From positions 310,001 to 374,000 of the forward strand of contig OU612065.1 of NCBI GenBank assembly GCA_914767715.1: DNA of 64,000 nt. Direction: 5' to 3'. Below, piece after piece: positions 22,601-37,700 of the stretch. A program made the position numbers and the translations under genes. The stretch's first letter is position 1; each line of letters starts with the position of its first letter. The stretch is from Membranipora membranacea. Taxonomy: Eukaryota > Bryozoa > Gymnolaemata > Cheilostomatida > Membraniporidae. The notes below the pieces were generated by a model. That model saw only the letters and a program-made list of their open reading frames with translations, had not been told where the DNA came from and ran no database searches.

Positions 22601-25600
22601 CACTTTTCTGGTACAAAACACAAAACACAAGAGGAATATATTAAATAGTTTGATTGGCAGTTACACCAGAAGAGGTCATGTGACACACTATGAATATTTA
22701 TTACGTTTTTTTTCACGATGACTTGGTGAGATAGATAATTGATCACTCATGTCAGACCCCCTGCTTTATATAATTGTTTGCTAAAAATATGCATATTACC
22801 ATCACTAATCTAAATCAAGTCACATAATTCATGCATTTCAATTTTATTCTGCCCATTGCTGAAGTGTGTTTCTTTTCCTCACTTTATATCGTGGGAAAAC
22901 ATATTGACAATTCTATACATTAATCGTTGTATCAAAGTACATTAATTGGTCCACACAAGGTTTAAAGTGGTTTTATTCTCATGTTTTCTTTTTCTCCAGG
23001 TACATTATGTTGACAGGCTTTAGAGAGAGCTCTGTATTGTGGCTGTATAATACAGAGGTCTGTGGTGTGTAGGTGTCTGCTATTGATATGACATGCCTAA
23101 CCTGGCTCCAGCGCTATGTGTGGGTGCGTAATACTGATTAAAATAAAATTACTCTGACATGCACCGAAAGGTTAAGCTCTGGGCCTTATTACAACATAAA
23201 CATATGAGGTACAAGGATAATAATATATATATATATATATATTATGTGTGCCTATCAGGTATCTAACAGTAAGTTAATCCAGTCTACAAACGTTATGACA
23301 TGACTTTTTAGTATACTTACAGATATCTGAATAGACTGAGGAGATACTCTGTACGCAGTGGGCACGCTATCCGTCTGCCCCACCGACAGATCTATATTAT
23401 ATGAGCACCCAGGCTACAGAAGAAAAAATAGACCGAGATGGTATGATGTCATATATAGGGAGGGGAGGGGATTGTATAAGGAGTGAGGGAGGGAGTTAGA
23501 ATTGGAGGCTATACCGGATACGCATGTCAGTGATTATAACTTACAGGATCGAACCTGAACAACGGCCTGGTACTAATCCTTAGAACTTCTATATGACATC
23601 TCTAAATAAAAACATTCCACCTGCTATGTGTATCTGCCACCTACAACCAAGCACAATACATACAAGCCCACGTCGTGTATCACAGAGGCCGCCAGGATAA
23701 CGGCCAGGCCATAGCCAGGCTGGTACAGGATGTCATATATTTATGATATTGACATTGTATTTTGGCAGGGTAGCTCAGGTGCTAAATCCAAAATGGAGCT
23801 GCACAACTCAGCAACCGTGCAGAGCGACGTCTCTACGACAACCACTGATATGGTGGAGGACGGTATGATATCATTCCATCATACAGACAGGCTTACAGGA
23901 CAGGCTTACGGCGGACAGGCTAACTTAGTATGCAAATAGAGCGTAAAGAGCACTGGGCCAGCCAGCCATACATGAATTTAAATTGGCAGATAAGATAAGT
24001 TGTGGTACGAGTGACGTGAAGCTCTACAGTGTTGTACTGTAGCCTTCATTGATTAACACCCAATAATACCCTCGTTGATAGCCTTAGATATTACGGTTAC
24101 AGTAGCATACCGCAGCGCAGTATTATATATCCATCATCAACTAAATCTAATCAGAAACAATCGAGAATGGAATTTATCTATTAGAGTGTCAACAGAGTAA
24201 AGAGTTAATTTAGTATAATCATTAAATGATTGGGATATTATGCAAATTTGTATGACCTGACTTTTTTTAAATTCATACACCTCACTCTGTGGTGTAATTA
24301 ATTAATCATGTTATGTACTCCACTTTCAAGCCTGACACTCAGGGCAGTGGTGGGTTTTGGGCGGGGCTCCTGTTGTAATATCATAGAGACCTGTGAGAGA
24401 GGTTGGCGCTAAGGCTAGGAGGAGTTATAATTAGTCAATATACAACCAGTCAACTACTTCATCTCATCCATATACTGCCAATCAGGAAACATATTACAGA
24501 GAGAGGTGAGATATAGTTTATACAATCAGAAGCGTAAGACAGATCATCTCTACTCAGTCCTGTACTTAGTTCTGTACTTAGTTATACTGTGTTACCTTGA
24601 GACCTCTAACTCGGAAATATCCACTGCCTCCTTCAGCTTGTGCACTCTCCTCAGTGTTAGAACAAGCACCTGTCGCATCTCCCTCAGCTCTAACTGTCAC
24701 AGAACATGGTAGAGCACCTGTCGAGGCATCTCCGCTTAGACTTACTACCCTACCCATACAGCTGTCAAATACAAATAACACGAACATTCACCAAGGCCAT
24801 TTAATCAGCACCTTACATATTATACAGTGCTGTCTGTGAATGAGCACATAATTATCTGCCATGTAACATTCACTGTTATTTCCTAATGTTCTTATTTCTG
24901 GCACCATTATCATTGATTCACTTTTTTGCATAGCTAAAATATACATAGTCTATCTCAGTAATTTTCATGGAGATTACATTAATCGCTGTCGCTGGCGTAT
25001 GATATACAACAAATAAATGTCTCTTGTTAATAATGATTGCTTGCTGTTACCCCTTAGGTCTTTTTTTTGGATTATAGTGCGATGACAAAACGATTAATTA
25101 TATACCCTAAAATGCCAAAAATGTTGGTTATTTAAGATATTCTAGGTACTTATGATATATTTTAACTACATGTTTTTTTTGCCACAAAGGTTTTACAGAA
25201 ACCACAAATTCTTTTTTAGCTTGGTCATATAAATATTAGTACCTCCCTCAAGCAGTCAACTGTTAAAACTGATTTTGATCAATTTAAATTTTATATTTTG
25301 CCACAATAAATAATTAAATAAAAAATTCAGTGCCTGAGCATAGCATTTTTTCCTACATAGAATTGTAAATCACGGTTTAAGGAACCTAACAACGATGGCT
25401 TATCTCTCCGTAAATTTCAGAAAAGAAAATACCAAAAATAGAATTAACTTCTTTACAGAGACTTGAATTTAATAGTTCCATTAATTTGATTTTGGAATCT
25501 AAAGTTTAATGAGGAGAGCCTTATCCGTGGGTTGGAAAGAGGTCGGTGAGACAGACAGGCTGGCTGCTTACAGTATAATATAATATACTAAAATACTACA

Positions 25601-28600
25601 TAACTACATACATCACAGGCTAAGCTATAAAATAAAATACAATTCTAATTGAAGTAATAATTGGACCACATCATTATTATATGTAAAATAGAGTAAAATG
25701 GGAACGCAATTACGATGCTGCATGACTCATGCGCTTCAATTTACCAAAACAAAAAACCTAAGATATCTTCCTTAAAAACAGCAGGCAACCTTCTCCAAAT
25801 ATCATCTCAACCGTATTTTTTACTAATCACAAGCCTGATACAATCACAAACACCTTAAACAGTTGCAAATCTTTATAAATCGCCAAGTGTCAACCTCTTT
25901 GAAAGACGATAAACATAACTAATGGATCTTTAATTGGTTAATTGGTAAAAAATAGCTGCATCATGTGGATAAGACCAAGCTATTGTCGTCATTAGCCAGG
26001 GTTGGATGGCAGTGTACCTTACACTATAACATGCTGTCCTCCTGAGCACAATTATCGACCTGCGTCAGGTACTAACACAGCGACAGTGAGCGAGGCTGCA
26101 GCTCTCAAACACAACATCTGCATATTCTTGTTATTATGATATATAATTTGGATATCATATCACAATTATATTATATTACATATCTGGTCTGCTTTGCTGG
26201 GTTTGGTATTTAAGCCTGAGTGTGATTGTCAGGGTTTGATAGACAATAACTATTTATAGATGGTTGATTCTATGCTTCTCTCCTAGATACAACAAGGGCT
26301 ATTATTGTCTGCTTCAGGTTAAAAATGATTATAACTTATTGTCATAAAGAGGATAGAGTGATTTAATGAAGCATCACTAGATTGGAATCACCTAAAACAA
26401 TGATGAGGTCGCGGCTGTGTCGTCGTCGCTGAGTTGTCCTCGGCTGATTTTCTGTCTGTCAGTCTATGAGGAGAAGTCTGTACACACTAACTGTCCACAT
26501 TAACAGAGACATCACAGATACTAAGTGTGTATTACTTTGATGTTATAGATTAGGTATCTGACTCTCACAGTTAGACAGCCAATGCTTCATCTCACTGCTC
26601 AGTATATAATATCATCTCACATCTCATAATCTCATCATTTTATATCTGATCATATTTTTTGTTACGGTTATAGAGATGCAGGCTTGAGCGGTTGGTAAGA
26701 TAAGCTTTAGCTGGCTGTGTATCACACCAGTAGTAGGAGAGAGGAGGGAGAGAGGAGGGAGAGGTGAGGGGCAGACACGATCAGGTCATTCTCATCAGGT
26801 CACTGAACTCTAAATATTCCTCCTCACATAGTAAATTATCTACACAATCTAGCACCCTACTCACCCTACTACTACATAGTGCCTCGAGTGGGGAAATGAA
26901 AGTTGACATGTGCACATGCAGTATTTCATGCAAGGTTTCAACCCCATCAATCCATATAATTATAGCTCTGGTTTCTAATCGTGTCAATTTTGTTAATTGT
27001 TTTCTAATAAATTCTTCATCAGTAATAGTCATGTTGCCTGGATTACACTGGCCTTGGGAATTCTCTTAAATACATTTTATATGAGTCACCATTTATATGA
27101 TATTTATTACTCCGGGTGTGGGTGTTATACTTTATCTTGTACAGCAAATTTGGGACTTGTTTTAGAGTAATTTCCGCAATATTTACATCATAGTGCATAA
27201 TTGTTATGCTACGACAGTTATATATATATGAAAAAGTTTACTGTTTCCATCTCAAATATTTACTGAACACTATGATATATATATATATATATTGGTTAAT
27301 TAGCCTATAGTCACTAAGTGTAAGTGAAGGTTACGTACTCTTGGAATTATTTTAGAAAATTGTAATGTGAATGCATCATTCCATTGTTATCTGTACTCTG
27401 TACCATAACCATTACTCGTCGAAGCTGTAAGTGTCCGAGCTGTAAATGCCTCTCAAACACCTCAAATGGCATTTCTAGTGATAGGAGTACAATCACCGCT
27501 ACCAAGTGTCCGGCATTTTAAACATCCAACTGTCTCAAACATTATAAGCAGCAGACAGCGGCTGCTGCCGTAGTATATACATGACTAACCTGTATGCGAC
27601 CCTGCTGCCGTAGTATATATATGTGACTAACCTGTACGCGACCCTGCTGCCGTAGTATATATATGACTAACCTGTACGCGACCCTGCTGCCGTAGTATAT
27701 ATATGACTAACCTGTACGCGACCCTGCTGCCGTAGTATATATGTGACTAACCTGTACGCGACCCTGCTGCCATAGTATATATATGACTAACCTGAACGCG
27801 ACCCTGCTGCCGTAGTATATATATGACTAACCTGTACGCGACCCTGCTGCCATAGTATATATATGACTAACCTGAACGCGACCCTGCTGCCGTAGTATAT
27901 ATATGACTAACCTGTACGCGACCCTGCTGCCATAGTATATATATGACTAACCTGTACGCGACCCTGCTGCCGTAGTATATATGTGACTAACCTGTACGCG
28001 ACCCTGCTGCCGTAGTATATACATGACTAACCTGTACGCGACCCTGCTGCCGTAGTATATATATGACTAACCTGAACGCGACCCTGCTGCCGTAGTATAT
28101 ATATGACTAACCTGTACGCGACCCTGCTGCCGTAGTATATATATGACTAACCTGTACGCGACCCTGCTGCCGTAGTATATACATGACTAACCTGTACGCG
28201 ACCCTGCTGCCGTAGTATATATATGACTAACCTGTACGCGACCCTGCTGCCGTAGTATATATATGACTAACCTGTACGCGACCCTGCTGCCATAGTATAT
28301 ATATGACTAACCTGAACGCGACCCTGCTGCCGTAGTATATATATGACTAACCTGAACGCGACCCTGCTGCCGTAGTATATATATGACTAACCTGTACGCG
28401 ACCCTGCTGCCAGTAACAATCACATCTTCTCTAACTCCTTCTCTAACATTAACCTCTACGGAAGCTGACGGTGTAAACTCATACTCCTTCATTATCGCCT
28501 TCAGATAATGCTTACCAGGACTCTACATCATCACATAATATCACATAATATAATCAAATATAATACAGCTCAGCTCAGAGCAAAACAAACAAAATTTTGT

Positions 28601-28669
28601 CAGCATTTCCAATGAGAGTAGGACGATTTGTTTATATTTCTGTAACCAATGATCATCTAGAGAATATTG

Positions 28670-28706
<37 letters not shown>

Positions 28707-31700
28707 ATACAAGCCCTATAAATGAGAATATGCCGTTATCGTCTGTACGATTATTACTCTTATATCTGCCTCCGCTTAGAGATAATATAACTCCAGGTAA
28801 GCTAACTCCTTCTCCATCTATCACCTGATAATTATAACATAATAATAACAATAATTATAACATAATAATCACAATGATAGTAACAATAATAATTCATTGA
28901 CCTGCATGATCGCCTTTTTGTTTCATTTTAACAGAGAATAGATTATATTGTATTTTCACAGAGAAAATAAGGTTGTGGAATGATTGATGAGATTAAGTCC
29001 ATAAAGAAGACAACTAATGCCTAGTCTCTGCTTACTGTATTACAGTCTCTGCTCACTGTATTACAGTCACTGCTTACTGTATTACAGTCACTGATTACAG
29101 TATGAGGGTATTATACTGAGCTGAGGTGAGCTTAGGTGAGAGAGAGTTTGTATCAAGTACAGAGTAGTACGGTCAACACCATCACTCTCATCTCTCCCAT
29201 CACTCTCATCTCTCCCATCACTCTCATCTCTCCCAGCTTCTCATCACTCATTATAAAATCAATCACTGTCACTGTCACAATACACACCAATCAGAACTAC
29301 GGCTACATGACGACATAACGTCATCAGTCGCTGCTGCTGCTCCTATCATATCCTCCATATAAGGTGTATAATATTACCCACCGCTGGCTCACCCCCCCCC
29401 TCACTGTACCACAATCACAACACAATCCTAATCTAGAACCTCTCTCTACCAGCATACTGATTATTATTAATACACCTACAGCTTCTTACTGATATTTACT
29501 GATGTTTAAAAATACATTAGTCAGGTCACAACTAATAGATTAGTGGTTATTCTACAGCACATTTTGGCTTCGCCCCAAAATTACACAATAATAAGCATCA
29601 ATCACGCTGGCTGATACGGTGATACAAAAAACTGCATACTAAGCACAACCAAGTAATCCTCATTAGAATAATTTTTTGGTAGTTTTGATGACAAGGAGTA
29701 ATTTCGCTGATGTTTCAATTATCTAAAATACTTGTGTCCTGAATATGCTAATCATGCAAGGCTAAATTAAAAGTTTCCTCTTCTCAGGAAACACTGAACT
29801 TGTAATTCAGGTTTTTGGCTGATGACGCCCGGCGTTTGCGTATCTTACTATAAAGTTTTATAAACTGTTACTAACAGAGCTGAATTAGTACACCTACTCG
29901 GACAGCGACTTCAGCCAGTTTAAAGGCTTTGAAGTTGTTTGGATTTTTATCATCTTTCTCCAGTACATATCCAGCTTTCTCTGTCCATACCTCATACTTA
30001 ACTCCAGTTGGGATCGGACCAAACCTACAACAATTATCATCTCATCACAAGATCCGCTTCCCTCATCTCAACAACACCACCTATAATGAATGTCACCTAT
30101 ATCTGGGAAATATTGTTTTTAATAGGTGCATCGGTGTGATAGTATAATATAGATGAGGCTGACACGATGGGGGGGGGGGGGCGACATGAGGGGGGGCCCG
30201 ACACGAGGGGGATTGGGTGGTACCACCAGGACCTAAACATGGTATAAGTTAGTGTAAACAAGTCATCATATGGAGGTTATATACAGGAGGAGACTAAGAG
30301 AGGTCACCGTCCTCCTGTTATAGAGGTGTAAGGTGACCTCTGCAGCTTCTCTGTAATAATCTATAATAATACTTCTCCTCTACTGACCCCCCCACTGACA
30401 CACAATAACCACCTTAATAGATTTAACATTAGCTGTGATATAACAATAGAATGTTTATATATAAGATATGCGTCACTTCTCTAAAGCTGTAGCTCCACGT
30501 AATGATGTAATCACAGGCCGATGGCATGTCTAGACATGCTCGGCCGATCTCACACTGCTACACAGGCCTATGAGTTAGTATACGATGGTCTAGTGAGTCA
30601 TAGTGGCTCATAAATCAGGTGCCTAGATTGACCAATGAACTCCCTCAGTTCAATCGATTGACCAATGATATTTAATGGGCGTGTTAACAAATGACCGGAT
30701 GTAGATGTCATATTAAATCCGGGTCTTTGTCACTTTGAATTTTCACCAAATAAAATTTCAGTCTTCTGTAAAATTGATTTTCCTATGCTATACTATGGAT
30801 GTTATGTCAGGACAGCTTCCATTTCCAAGTGATACAGCTATTACCTTCCATATTTTCACTACAGCACCACTCCTATCTTTGTAGTTATGGTCTTCTTTAT
30901 CATAAATAGGAGGATGTGATTTTACTACAGATATTATCAACTCCTCCATTTTTGATAGCCTGTCACGATTTGATAGATGACGTGTTTAACCGCGTAATTA
31001 TTGAAGCAAACAATCAACAACCAATCAGCATAGAGGATCGTCCAGATCACTCGGGCAAAAGACCAACAAGTTCGATGTCCACTTAACGAGTAATCACTTG
31101 TGCAGATCCACCGATTAACCACTCGTGACCCCAAATCGATGTAAAAATCGTGTCATGTAGCCATAGCTTTAGGGACACACACAGCTTTACTGTATCTGTA
31201 TATATTTGGCTGCGAAGACATTTAGAGCGGTTCATGTATTTATTTGGCTATCTGCTTGACAGCCGGTGCCGAGTTACAAGACAAAGTAAAAATGTTCGCT
31301 ATTAGTTTTTTTCCTTCATGAGTCGAGGGCTAGTAGGGGTTATAAGATTTTTCATGATCGGTGCTGAACAAATTCATGTCTGATGCCACAGATTTGAGAT
31401 TGTCTGCCAGATTAAGGCTGGAAAAAAAATTTTCAACATGAAGACATAGTTTGGCGGTGCAACGCCGATAATACAATCTATAACAATCTATAGTTTTCCC
31501 ACCCATTGCTACTGGTATTATAAACGAGGCACTCGCAGCATTTTTCCAAAACCAGATATTTCGCCAGCAGCCGAATGCTCATAATTCAAATTTAGAGAAA
31601 AGTTTCTATTTTCGTTGATTATTGATATAATAATAAATCAATGATCAAAGAGTTTAATCCTAATTGCATAATTTAACATGTTACAACATTTGTTCTAAAT

Positions 31701-34700
31701 TCTCATCATATTAGTTCAAGTTTATATCAATAAAACTGGATTAAGGGGCTATTATCATCAATTTTAGATAAATTCATCAGGATGAGAGAGTGAAATTATA
31801 AGTATACATAGAATTTACTGGAATTGATTAGTTTCAGATTATGATGCCACACTTCACCATCAGGGCTTTACCATCAGGGCTTTACCATCAGGGCTTTACC
31901 ATCAGGGCTTTACCATCAGGGCTTTACCATCACAGCATATACATTATTATTGATATAAAGCACAGGATTAACGATGACAACCAACTTTGATTGGATTATG
32001 AGGTTTTAACTTTCCCTCCCTACAAATCCATCATTACACCACTATACATAACTGTCTGGTCTTCTATATGACGTTATGTCTAGCGCACTGTTCTGGTGAG
32101 GATGGCTGATATTACAGAACAGATAGTTTACGATGGCAGCGGCGGCGGCGTCGGAGCGACATGTAGGCCTACTGTGTATCTGCCAGTTACTTTCCTTACT
32201 CATATACATATATAATCTCTACACTCCCAGCTTTGAATTAAAAGGCCGCAGCACCTGAGGATAATTATATTATGAGGAAGTGCAGCAGCCTGGGAGCCCT
32301 GGCTAACACTTTTCAGTCTAAATACCCGACCAAAATTCATACTTCATCTTTTTGTTGCAATGGTCTATTTTATGAGGCTTTTTCATGATCAAGTATCCAA
32401 TGCCAAACCACAACTTCTAAGCTCTCCAACAGAACTGACAAACCTTTTTTTTGTCGTGTCATACTAACCTATTAATCTGCTGTAAAAATCTTTATCTTTG
32501 TTGGCACAGATGGTATAAACCGGTAGTTCATTGTAATGATATCATATTTTGTTGTCCACACAACTTGTTAGGAGATGTGGGCACATACGTACAATCAAAA
32601 TATGTACAGATATATATATTCATACTATTATCTCAATGATTTTGTATTTAATGATATTAATTCCTGATATACAGGGTGTAGATGTATGATTTGGCGGGTT
32701 GTGTTGTTGTGTTGATATTATTACCTGTATTTGCCTTGTTTATCTGTTGGTGTAGTTTTGAGCTCTTTCTCGCCGTCTCTCAGACTGATAATCAGATGTT
32801 CTATGGGTGGCGTCACACTCCCCTCAATAAACTGACCTTTTAATGCTATAATCTCTACCACGGCACCAGGGCATTCACCTAAAATACAACCCATATCAAA
32901 ATATAATATCACATCCCAACCGCGCTTACTTTTGTATACATATAGAGCCTACATCACGGGGAGCAAACAGGATACACCGAGGGTACCACCGAGGGTAACT
33001 CACAGTAGATCCAGCTACGCCGACCAAAACAACAAATATCTTGTGGTGTTAACGCTTTCACTGTAACTAATCCCCTGCACCATGTGAACAATGATGGTAT
33101 AGCCTGACTGAACATCTCATTAATATCAATCAAAGTGATTATAATACCGTGTCAGAGTTAAGTGTCATGTCATATTATTGATTCTAATGTGACACATTTA
33201 ATTATATGACCCTAGCCATGTCAGTCCCTTTGCAGCATCTTGTAGATCCTTCTATTCAGCAGGCAGATATTTCAAACCAGAACTGGATAACCTGCATGGA
33301 ACGGTCCTCGGGCCAGTCCTCCGGCCTCACTAGACTGCTAACAGCAACCTCAGGACCAAACCCACGGTACACAACCACCCTCCACAACCACGCTCCGCTC
33401 CAAAACCATGGTCCACAACAGCAAAATAACATAAAGAAACTATGTCAGGCTTATGATCCTTTATTCTACACTCTGCTAGGCCAATATTTCGGGAATTAGT
33501 CTAGAGAAAAGCGTAGAGCGGACTTTGGGAGGATTATCTACAGCCTTACTCAGTATAATAATATAGTATTATCTAGGCAAGATTCTCAGGTAGCTTAAAA
33601 AACAAATCACATTTTATTAGATTAAAGCTGTAGAGAATTAAGTGAACATTAATAAAGCGGGTATTATCGTTAATAGGTTAGCTCTTATACCACAAGTCTA
33701 TAATAATCATAGATTATCTCATCACAACGATGAAACTCGGCTAGTACAAAGGAAAAGTGAAACCTACAATACATTGAGTATCTGCATACGCATTAATCAT
33801 CATCAGCGCATCCACTGATTTATTTCATAATAATTAATACTAATTTAGGTATTTGGTAATACAAGGGGATATTATGTAATATTTAGCTGATTAAGTAAAA
33901 TCTATGAGCTTCATGCTAACAATAATAAGTCATTTGTCACACCGAGATGATCTCAGTTCAGTTCACCTAATTAATGGTGGAGATATGGAGCCTAGAGACT
34001 GAGGTCCGGTTGTTACCAGGCTGCTACTGGTGCTGCTGCACCGGGAAATAACAGTACAAGTTAGACATGACCACCTTCTACTATCACCTCCCTAACCATC
34101 TACTACAGCTACATCTCATAACAAAGTCATCCCCCTCCCCCACGCATCTCCGTCTCGTCGGTATATACTGACAAGGCAGGGGATCATCGCTTCGTATCAC
34201 GCTTAGCAGTGTTCTAATATTGCTGTTTTATTACTATTATCTTTATTACTAACCATTGGTAGCAGACTAAAAATTAGCAGCCACCCTTATAGGTTTTTGT
34301 AGAAAAAGAGGAGGCATCCTGGGTATAAAAAGTGAAATCTAAAAACTGATCAGTTTAGTTTATTCTTTATAATTAATACAGCCGGCATTGCTATACTTCA
34401 TTAGTACTGTGCTCGATTTCAGAGCAGAGCTACACTTGTTTTGTTGTTATTTAGTTGTATAAGCGCGTTGGTGGTGTGTTGACGTGTTGGCAGAGGTTCA
34501 CATCAGTTCATACCATGGGTATATTCCACCATCACACTGAGCAGTGGTAACCAGTCAGTTAACCAGCATTAACCTGAGAATACTATTATATCCCTATCTA
34601 TTGATATAAATGTGAGATTAGTAGAAGGTGAATATATTAACAGGGCTGTTGTGTAGGTACATGTTATACTGTTGTATAATATGTTATACTGTTGTATATG

Positions 34701-37700
34701 TTATACTGTTGTATATGTTATACTGTTGTATATGTTATACTGTTGTATATGTTATACTGTTGTATAATATGTTATACTGTTGTATAATATGTTATACTGT
34801 TGTATATGTTATACTGTTGTATAATATGTTATACTGTTGTATATGTTATACTGTTGTATATGTTATACTGTTGTATATGTTATACTGTTGTATATGTTAT
34901 ACTGTTGTATATGTTATACTGTTGTATATGTTATACTGTTGTATATGTTATACTGTTGTATAATATGTTATACTGTTGTATATGTTATACTGTTGTATAA
35001 TATGTTATACTGTTGTATATGTTATACTGTTGTATAATATGTTATACTGTTGTATATGTTATACTGTTGTATATGTTATACTGTTGTATATGTTATACTG
35101 TTGTATATGTTATACTGTTGTATATGTTATACTGTTGTATATGTTATACTGTTGTATATGTTATACTGTTGTATATGTTATACTGTTGTATAATATGTTA
35201 TACTGTTGTATATGTTATACTGTTGTTGTATATGTTATACTGTTGTTTAATATGTTATACTGTTGTTTAATATGTTATACTGTTGTATAATATGTTATAC
35301 TGTTGTATATGTTATACTGTTGTATAATATGTTATACTGTTGTATAATATGTTATACTGTTGTATATGTTATACTGTTGTATATGTTATACTGTTGTATA
35401 TGTTATACTGTTGTATATGTTATACTGTTGTATATGTTATACTGTTGTATAATATGTTATACTGTTGTATATGTTATACTGTTGTATATGTTATACTGTT
35501 GTATAATATGTTATACTGTTGTATATGTTATACTGTTGTATAATATGTTATACTGTTGTATATGTTATACTGTTGTATAATATGTTATACTGTTGTATAA
35601 TATGTTATACTGTTGTATATGTTATACTATGTATAGTTACTGGGAGATTTAGATGCTCTTTATATCATTTGCTGTCAAAGATGGCTGGTAACATATCTCA
35701 ATTAAATAGAACATGTTCCCCTCCCTCAGGCCTAGACACCTTAGCCGGAGTAAGATAACCGGAGTAAGATAACCGGAGTAAGATAACCGGAGTAAGATAA
35801 CCGGAGTAAGATAACCCGAGCATTACCCACAAGTGTAGCCATAAGGATCACTACATGAGTATATATAAGGATATATGTATATATTAGGGTATATGTATAT
35901 ATTAGGATATATGTATATCTTAGGGTATGATAAATAAGGAAATACTGATCACCAGTAAATTTTGGCAAACTGACAGATAATATGGCATGTCTGAGAATAT
36001 CTGAGAATATGCTAGCTGTGTTTTTATGTAGATGGATTATGTAATCTATTGTCCTATAGATCATTACCATCATTGGTTATTTATAGCCTCATTAATATTC
36101 ATAGCCCTCTGATTTTGCAAATTTGATTTCAATCAATCTTTATCCAAATTTTGCAAATATAGTGCATAATATATATAAATATCAGTGTGAAATTTAGAGA
36201 ATGGTAGGAGGCTAAAACTATAGAGTCTAGAGATAATATAGGAAGTGGATCGCTGTCATCTCTTCTCAATAAAACCACCAAGTGTATAAGTCAGCAGCAT
36301 GAGTCATCGCTGTGAATAATACCATGTATGATACCTCGGTATCTATCCCGGCTTAGGGATATACATACATGTTCTAACGTCTATACGACAGTTAGAAAGT
36401 AGATCTACACACGGCTATATATAAGTAAACCTACCAGGGTTGACAGCCGTAGATATAGAGTTATGTTTGAACAGCACGGTATTAGAGGATGGCTGAGATG
36501 TTAGTTGTGTATGTGACACGTCTATCTCATAGTCTAGCTCTGATATATGTGATCCTCCTTCCTTCACTGGTCTCGTCGTCGTCGAGGGAAGTTTGATCTC
36601 TCCGACCTCCGCATCACCGGACCTAAATAAGTACAATCAGAGTGTGAACTTCATCAACATATAATATCTCAGTGTGTCCGCTACAGCGATCGTACAGCAG
36701 CGTATTATATCTCAGTATGTCCGCTACAGCGATCATACAGCAGCGTATAATATCTCAGTATGTCCGCTACAGCGATCATACAGCAGCGTATAATATCTCA
36801 GTATGTCCGCTACAGCGATCATACAGCAGCGTATAATATCTCAGTATGTCCGCTACAGCGATCATACAGCAGCGTATAATATCTTATTTGGAACAAAACC
36901 AGGTATTCTGTTGAGGACACTGATATAAATATGGTTGAGGGAATGGTATGGGCCATGACGAGCTTGCTGGGTATTAGGGTTGTGTTTACATGGGTTTGGT
37001 ATTATCCTCATGTATATTTCAGATGTTTATTGGGATAATTTACGCTCACTACTTTCAGTATAACTAGAGGCAGATTTGGGATTGCATCTAACATGATCAG
37101 TTCAGTATCGTTTCTATTTAGTGTAAGTATCGTTACTATTTAGTGTAAGTATTGTTACTATTTAGTGTAAGTATTGTTACTATTTAGTGTAAGTATCGTT
37201 ACTATGGATGAACACAATATGTGAATAAGTATATATACTTTTATATCTCATCTCGTTAGAAATTTGCACGTGGTGCCACAGTCTGGTACTATTGCTTGCG
37301 GTGCCACAGTCTGGTACTATTGCTTGCGGTGCCACAGTCTGGTACTATTGCTTGCGGTGCCACAGTCTGGTACTATTGCTTGCGGTGCCACAGTCTGGTA
37401 CTATCGCTTGTGGTGCCACAGTCTGGTACTGTTGCTTGCGGTGCCACAGTCTGGTACTATTGCTTGCGGTGCCACAGTCTGGTACTATTGCTTGTGGTGC
37501 CACAGTCTGGTACTGTTGCTTGTGGTGCCACAGTCTGGTACTATTGCTTGTGGTGCCACAGTCTGGTACTGTTGCTTGTGGTGCCACAGTCTGGTACTGT
37601 TGCTTGTGGTGCCACAGTCTGGTACTGTTGCTTGTGGTGCCAGTCTGGTACTGTTGCTTGCGGTGCCACAGTCTGGTACTATTGCTTGCGGTGCCACAGT

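Noticed and set aside
27559-28418. CRISPR-like array of regularly spaced 40-bp units
   Set aside because: The units are contiguous tandem copies with no unique spacers, in an animal gene intron, and include exon sequence.
33206-33499. 97-codon open frame on the plus strand
   Set aside because: Composition is not convincing, there are no splice or conservation cues, and it lies antisense in NOMO intron 16.
34628-35758. Series of about 66-111-codon frames rich in MLYCCICYTVV
   Set aside because: Artefacts of the 17/20-bp array.
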